This document shows positions 7,337 through 10,564 of a stretch of DNA of 10,564 bases, in pieces. The stretch comes from Bacteroidota bacterium. GTDB taxonomy: Bacteria; Bacteroidota; Bacteroidia; Chitinophagales; Chitinophagaceae. The first letter of the stretch is position 1, and the number at the start of each line of letters is the position of its first letter. A program made the position numbers and the translations under genes. The stretch is taken from contig JAEYOL010000058.1 of NCBI GenBank assembly GCA_023411775.1, forward strand, positions 1 through 10,564, written 5' to 3'. Below the pieces are notes generated by a model. The model saw only the letters and a program-made list of their open reading frames with translations. It was not told where the DNA came from and did not search any database.

Positions 7337-8289
7337 ACACATTCTGCACTATAATAACTGCCGATTACTATCCTTATTCGGTCGCCCTATATAAATCACT
7401 ACGCGAGTATAGTCAAAATGTAACACTCCATGTTCTAGTTTCCGATAATAAAGCAATTGATGATCACCTTCCTCTATACTCCGGTATTCATCTTGTAAAA
7501 ACGCAAGAGCTAGCAGAAGATATATCTATCACCGAAATATATAACAAGTATGCTCATATCAATATGGATTTTTTCAGGTGGGCAGCCAAGCCTTTATTCA
7601 TTCTGCACTTACTAAATAAAGGCTATAACAAGGTCATCTTCCTGGATTGCGATATCTTTTTTTTCAACGATTTTAGTTTTTTGTTTGCAGAGCTTAATTC
7701 AGCGGGTGTACTTCTAACACCTCACTGGCACACAAAAGATCCACTTATTAATGAATCAAGTTTTAAATTGTTATTTACATCCGGGATATTCAATGCAGGT
7801 TTTATCGGAGCATCACCAAAAGGGACTGACGCATTACAATGGTGGGCAAATGCGTGCCATTTTAAAATGGGCGAAGTTCCGTCAATGGGTATACATGATG
7901 ACCAGAAATATCTTGACGCAATGCCCGTACTCTTTGAAACAGTAAAAATATTACGTCATAAAGGATGTAATATATCGTCATGGAATGTAGAAGAATGTAA
8001 AAGAGAATTACAAAATGGAATACTTTTAATAAATGGAGAATATCCGATAATTTTTATCCATTTTAGCCAGATATTGGCAAAGGAAATTTTAAGAGGACAC
8101 GACCCTTTATTATTACCACACCTAACTAAATATAAATCTGTATTTGAAGAAGATGGTGTAGAATTATCCCAGTTTATGGATGAATTAGATTTCCATTTAA
8201 ACGTGAACTTATTAAAAAGGATTAAATGGAATTTAAAACTTCGAACCAGGATAAAGAATATTCTCTATAAGATGGCAAAGACATTGTAA
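7333..8289 (+). CDS. GT8-like glycosyltransferase with DxD motif
   Basis: This 318-aa protein resembles the nucleotide-diphospho-sugar transferase/GT8-like group. It begins with FCTIITADYYPYSVALYKSL (4-23), the usual first strand and helix. It carries FLDCDIFFF (103-111), whose Asp105-Cys-Asp107 is the metal/nucleotide-binding DxD, then GIFNAGFIG (151-159), IHDDQKYLD (187-195), GCNISSWN (211-218) and IHFSQ (242-246), which match the conserved acceptor and metal-binding positions of this fold. Its start overlaps the upstream stop by 4 nt (ATGA), so translational coupling is likely. The C-terminus is basic (KRIKWNLKLRTRIKNILYK), consistent with peripheral membrane association. The sequence is AT-rich like its neighbour. 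Family-level assignment is firm; the sugar transferred is unknown. Confidence 0.85.
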   Translation: MNTFCTIITADYYPYSVALYKSLREYSQNVTLHVLVSDNKAIDDHLPLYSGIHLVKTQELAEDISITEIYNKYAHINMDFFRWAAKPLFILHLLNKGYNKVIFLDCDIFFFNDFSFLFAELNSAGVLLTPHWHTKDPLINESSFKLLFTSGIFNAGFIGASPKGTDALQWWANACHFKMGEVPSMGIHDDQKYLDAMPVLFETVKILRHKGCNISSWNVEECKRELQNGILLINGEYPIIFIHFSQILAKEILRGHDPLLLPHLTKYKSVFEEDGVELSQFMDELDFHLNVNLLKRIKWNLKLRTRIKNILYKMAKTL

Positions 8290-8295
8290 CACGCA

Positions 8296-9093
8296 ATGAA
8301 AAAACTAATTAAATCGATATTAATAAAATGTAATTTATTTTATCATTTTAAGTATTCACATTTCTTTCGCCTATATCTAAATATTCTCAAACCCAGTGTA
8401 ATAAAATCGGAAAAAAAAGAGATTTTGTTTTATAAGTCCTTCTTATCATCCATTGATCTTATCTTCGATATCGGCGCCTATGATGGTCACAAAACTGCCG
8501 CTTTTCTTCATATCGCCAGGAAAGTTGTTTGCGTGGAGCCGGACAAAGAAAATTTCAAGGTATTGGGCATACGTTTTCGTCACAAAAAAGATCGGGTGTA
8601 TTTGGAAAATAAAGCGGTGAGCAATGTTGCGGGGACCAGCTATATGCATATACACCACCCGGCTTCCGCATTCAATACGCTTAGTGATAATTGGAAAGAC
8701 ATTCTCGAAAGCGACAATGTTGAAAAATGGAATGAAAAGATAAGCTTTCCTGAGCGCGTACTGGTAGAGACCATCACGCTGGACCAGCTCATTGAAAAAT
8801 ACGGCCGGCCTGATTTTATTAAAATAGACGTGGAAGGACTGGAAGAAAAAGTATTGCAGGGACTTAGTAGCAGGGTTTCCTGCCTAACGTTTGAAGCCAT
8901 GCTGCCTGACGGACTCGAGGCGATCCACAACTGTCTTGCCCAGATCGAGCGACTGGATACTGATGCACGTTTTAATGTCGCGGAATATGAACAATTGCTG
9001 TTTGAGAAATTTGTTTCATTTGACGAAATCCGGAACTGGCTTGCGGTCAGTCGTATTACCCATTTTGAAATTGTGGTCAAAATGAATCTTTAA
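8296..9093 (+). CDS. FkbM family methyltransferase
   Basis: This 265-aa protein is an FkbM-type SAM-dependent methyltransferase, a family that O-methylates sugars and other metabolites. Motif I is FDIGAYDGHKT (57-67), then CVEPDKENF (79-87) at the cofactor-binding acidic turn, LENKAVSNVAGTS (103-115), and the family hallmark DFIKIDVEGLEEKVLQG (173-189). The N-terminal ~53 residues are basic and aromatic (MKKLIKSILIKCNLFYHFKY...) and may lie at the membrane. The start is 6 nt after the previous stop. An oddity is that base composition changes abruptly at about codon 53, just before the catalytic core: the first part is about 25% GC and the rest about 45%. The frame is intact, so the gene is probably functional. 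It is the second methyltransferase of the locus. Confidence 0.9.
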   Translation: MKKLIKSILIKCNLFYHFKYSHFFRLYLNILKPSVIKSEKKEILFYKSFLSSIDLIFDIGAYDGHKTAAFLHIARKVVCVEPDKENFKVLGIRFRHKKDRVYLENKAVSNVAGTSYMHIHHPASAFNTLSDNWKDILESDNVEKWNEKISFPERVLVETITLDQLIEKYGRPDFIKIDVEGLEEKVLQGLSSRVSCLTFEAMLPDGLEAIHNCLAQIERLDTDARFNVAEYEQLLFEKFVSFDEIRNWLAVSRITHFEIVVKMNL

Positions 9094-9108
9094 AAAAGGT
9101 CAGCAAAG

Positions 9109-10236
9109 ATGAACATCGCACTTATAGAAAAAGGTCATTTCGAGGTTGCTTATACCCTGCTGTCTTTATTTGACGATGGCCAAAATCAAATTACCGTCTT
9201 TATTGACCAGGACTCTTACCAGCAACTCGAACTGATGCTTGGTAATAAAATAAGTGAATACACCTGGGTGGTTCAACAACCAGGCGAACCCAACCGGGGT
9301 TTTATTACCCGCATCTTTAAGACGCTACAGGATGAAAACTTCGATCTTTATTATTTCGATACCATTGAAGATAATTTCATCGTTTACGCCAATTGGTTAC
9401 AAAGATTAAACTCCCACAAAACAATATTAACGCTTCACGACATCAACGGATTTTTTGAATATAAACCGGCATTGAGCATACGACGGCTGGTTAGATACTG
9501 GGGCAAAAGAAAATTGATAAAGTTGATTCCCATGTTCAATGTACTTTCCGAAACCATGAGGACATACCTCGAACCAAAACTTCCCAACTCAAAAAAGGTA
9601 TTCAATATACCTGGAAGTTTTTTTGATCCGGGAATTTACACTCCCATTAGTTTTTCAGCAGGCGAGCAACTAAAGCTGACAATTCCAGGCTCTATTGACA
9701 AAAGAAGGAGAGACTATGAACAGGTATTTGATATGCTGGCAGAAGCTGCACGTCAAGACATCGATATAAAAATTACACTGCTGGGTGCATTTAAAAAAGG
9801 ATATAGTGAACATATCCTCGAACGCTGCAGGGATTACTTAGCGAAAAATAATAACCTCGTCATATTTCATACCCCTGTTGTGAACCAACCCGAGTTTGAC
9901 AAAGTGATCAGCGAATCTCATTTTATCTGGATGCCTTTGCAACATGAGACAATGATTTCGGATGGTGTGACGGAAACTTATGGTCGCAGTACTACTTCAG
10001 GCAATATCGCAGACGCGATCAGGCATGCCAGGCCATTTTTCTCACCGGAACACCTGTCCCTTGATAATGGCCTGGAGAAAGCCTGCACGCGTTACACAGA
10101 TATAAAAGAGTTGGCAGGCACTTTGAAAGCACTGACCCCTGAACGCTACCAGGCGCTTCAGCAGAATGCCTACCAGGCTTCGTTGATCTATACAAAGGAA
10201 AATATCATCCTGCGTAATCCAGACCTTTTTAAGTGA
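9109..10236 (+). CDS. Putative GT-B glycosyltransferase, family not assigned
   Basis: I do not recognise a named family for this 375-aa protein, but its layout fits a two-domain GT-B glycosyltransferase. The N-terminal half begins MNIALIEKGHFEVAYTL and contains ILTLHDINGFFEYK (106-119) and FNVLSETMRTYL (143-154), resembling the end of an acceptor-side Rossmann domain. A second domain starts at KLTIPGSIDKRRRDYE (189-204), followed by IKITLLGAFKKGYSEH and VIFHTPVVNQPEFDKVISES (251-270). DGVTETYGRSTTSGNIADAI (285-304) sits where the nucleotide-sugar-binding loop of GT4-like enzymes lies, but the usual EX7E motif is not clear. It follows the FkbM gene by 15 nt, with AAAGG about 9 nt before its ATG, one of the few Shine-Dalgarno-like sites here. 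It is the last gene of the operon and ends 8 nt from the convergent tpiA stop. GC (about 40-48%) matches the flanking genome. Confidence 0.7.
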   Translation: MNIALIEKGHFEVAYTLLSLFDDGQNQITVFIDQDSYQQLELMLGNKISEYTWVVQQPGEPNRGFITRIFKTLQDENFDLYYFDTIEDNFIVYANWLQRLNSHKTILTLHDINGFFEYKPALSIRRLVRYWGKRKLIKLIPMFNVLSETMRTYLEPKLPNSKKVFNIPGSFFDPGIYTPISFSAGEQLKLTIPGSIDKRRRDYEQVFDMLAEAARQDIDIKITLLGAFKKGYSEHILERCRDYLAKNNNLVIFHTPVVNQPEFDKVISESHFIWMPLQHETMISDGVTETYGRSTTSGNIADAIRHARPFFSPEHLSLDNGLEKACTRYTDIKELAGTLKALTPERYQALQQNAYQASLIYTKENIILRNPDLFK

Positions 10237-10244
10237 ACGGGAAA

Positions 10245-10564
10245 TTATTTCAACGCCCGGATGATCTCGATAAAATCCGCGGCTACCAGTGATGCCCCAC
10301 CTACCAGTCCGCCATCCACATCCGGGCAGGAAAATAATTCTTTGGCATTGCCGGCCTTAACACTACCACCATAAAGTATGGAAATTTTTTCTGCAGTATC
10401 TTTTCCGAACTGGCTTGCCAGTGTCGATCGCAGGTGTGCATGCATTTCCTGCGCCTGTTCGGTACTAGCGGTCTTACCCGTGCCAATTGCCCAGATGGGC
10501 TCGTAAGCAATCACAATATCTTTTACTTTCTCCGCTGGCAGGTGATACAAGGATTCTTTTAATT
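10245..10564 (-). CDS. tpiA: Triosephosphate isomerase, C-terminal part (start outside window)
   Basis: The leftward frame is open from the window edge to the TAA at 10245-10247 and gives the last ~105 residues of triosephosphate isomerase, the glycolytic enzyme that interconverts dihydroxyacetone phosphate and glyceraldehyde 3-phosphate. The sequence reads LKESLYHLPAEKV then IAYEPIWAIGTGKTAS, which holds the catalytic Glu and the mobile loop, ILYGGSVKAGNAKEL (phosphate-binding loop) and DVDGGLVGGASL near the end. A full enzyme is about 250 aa, so roughly 145 residues lie beyond 10564. A possible TTG start at 10548-10550 is internal, since family sequence continues upstream of it. It converges on the polysaccharide operon and is an ordinary core gene, unrelated in function to it. 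Confidence 0.96.
   Translation of the reverse strand, partial: LKESLYHLPAEKVKDIVIAYEPIWAIGTGKTASTEQAQEMHAHLRSTLASQFGKDTAEKISILYGGSVKAGNAKELFSCPDVDGGLVGGASLVAADFIEIIRALK

Larger units (their letters stand above)
5700..8455. other. AT-rich island within the polysaccharide operon
   Basis: Hand counts over 60-base lines give about 25-37% GC through most of this stretch, against about 42-50% in the lines on either side. The left edge is gradual, inside the first methyltransferase gene. The right edge is sharp: 8341-8460 is about 27% GC and 8461-8580 about 45%. Codons ending in A/T (ATA, TTA, AAA, AAT) dominate inside. This pattern is common for serotype-determining genes acquired by transfer. No transposase or direct repeat was noticed at the edges. 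Confidence 0.6.

Noticed and set aside
8640..9080. 146-codon antisense open frame inside the FkbM gene
   Set aside because: Ser-rich low-complexity translation typical of antisense shadow; the sense strand has clear FkbM motifs.
10238..10259. CGGG...CCCG dyad between the operon end and tpiA as a terminator
   Set aside because: Only a 4-bp stem with a 14-base loop and no T-run; too weak to call.

Overview
The window looks like chromosomal DNA of a Bacteroidota bacterium, probably Chitinophagaceae or a relative. This is inferred from protein style: Tat-exported sugar enzymes, a Bacteroidota-type Wzt C-terminus, almost no Shine-Dalgarno sequences, and about 45% GC in the better-conserved genes. 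No rRNA, tRNA, CRISPR array, insertion sequence or prophage gene was seen.

Left block (1-2315, + strand): a sugar-oxidation cluster. It holds the 3' part of a GMC-family FAD oxidoreductase, its small partner (gluconate 2-dehydrogenase subunit 3 family, with a Tat/lipoprotein signal), and a Tat-exported TIM-barrel sugar isomerase/epimerase-like protein. Together they suggest oxidation of a sugar or glycoside in the cell envelope, followed by isomerisation or lyase chemistry on the keto-sugar.

Central and right block (2331-10236): a polysaccharide (O-antigen-like) locus using ABC-transporter export. A Gtf3/WbbI-like glycosyltransferase is transcribed leftward. Diverging from it is a tight rightward operon: Wzm permease, Wzt ATPase with a carbohydrate-binding C-terminal domain, a SAM methyltransferase, a GT2 glycosyltransferase, a GT8-like (DxD) glycosyltransferase, an FkbM methyltransferase, and a GT-B-like putative glycosyltransferase. 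Gaps are 15 nt or less, with two start/stop overlaps. The likely pathway is glycan assembly on a lipid carrier in the cytoplasm, possible methylation of the chain, recognition of the chain by the Wzt C-domain, and export through Wzm. The initiating sugar-phosphate transferase, nucleotide-sugar synthesis genes and ligase are not in this window.

Right edge (10245-10564, - strand): the C-terminal part of triosephosphate isomerase, a housekeeping gene that marks the end of the polysaccharide locus.

The main structural oddity is an AT-rich island covering most of the methyltransferase gene, the GT2 and GT8-like genes and the first ~53 codons of the FkbM gene. It ends abruptly near 8455, inside that gene. 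This suggests exchange of the variable core of the locus. I did not find a convincingly new type of system; the most testable ideas are this junction, the methyltransferase/Wzt pairing and the sugar-oxidation trio.
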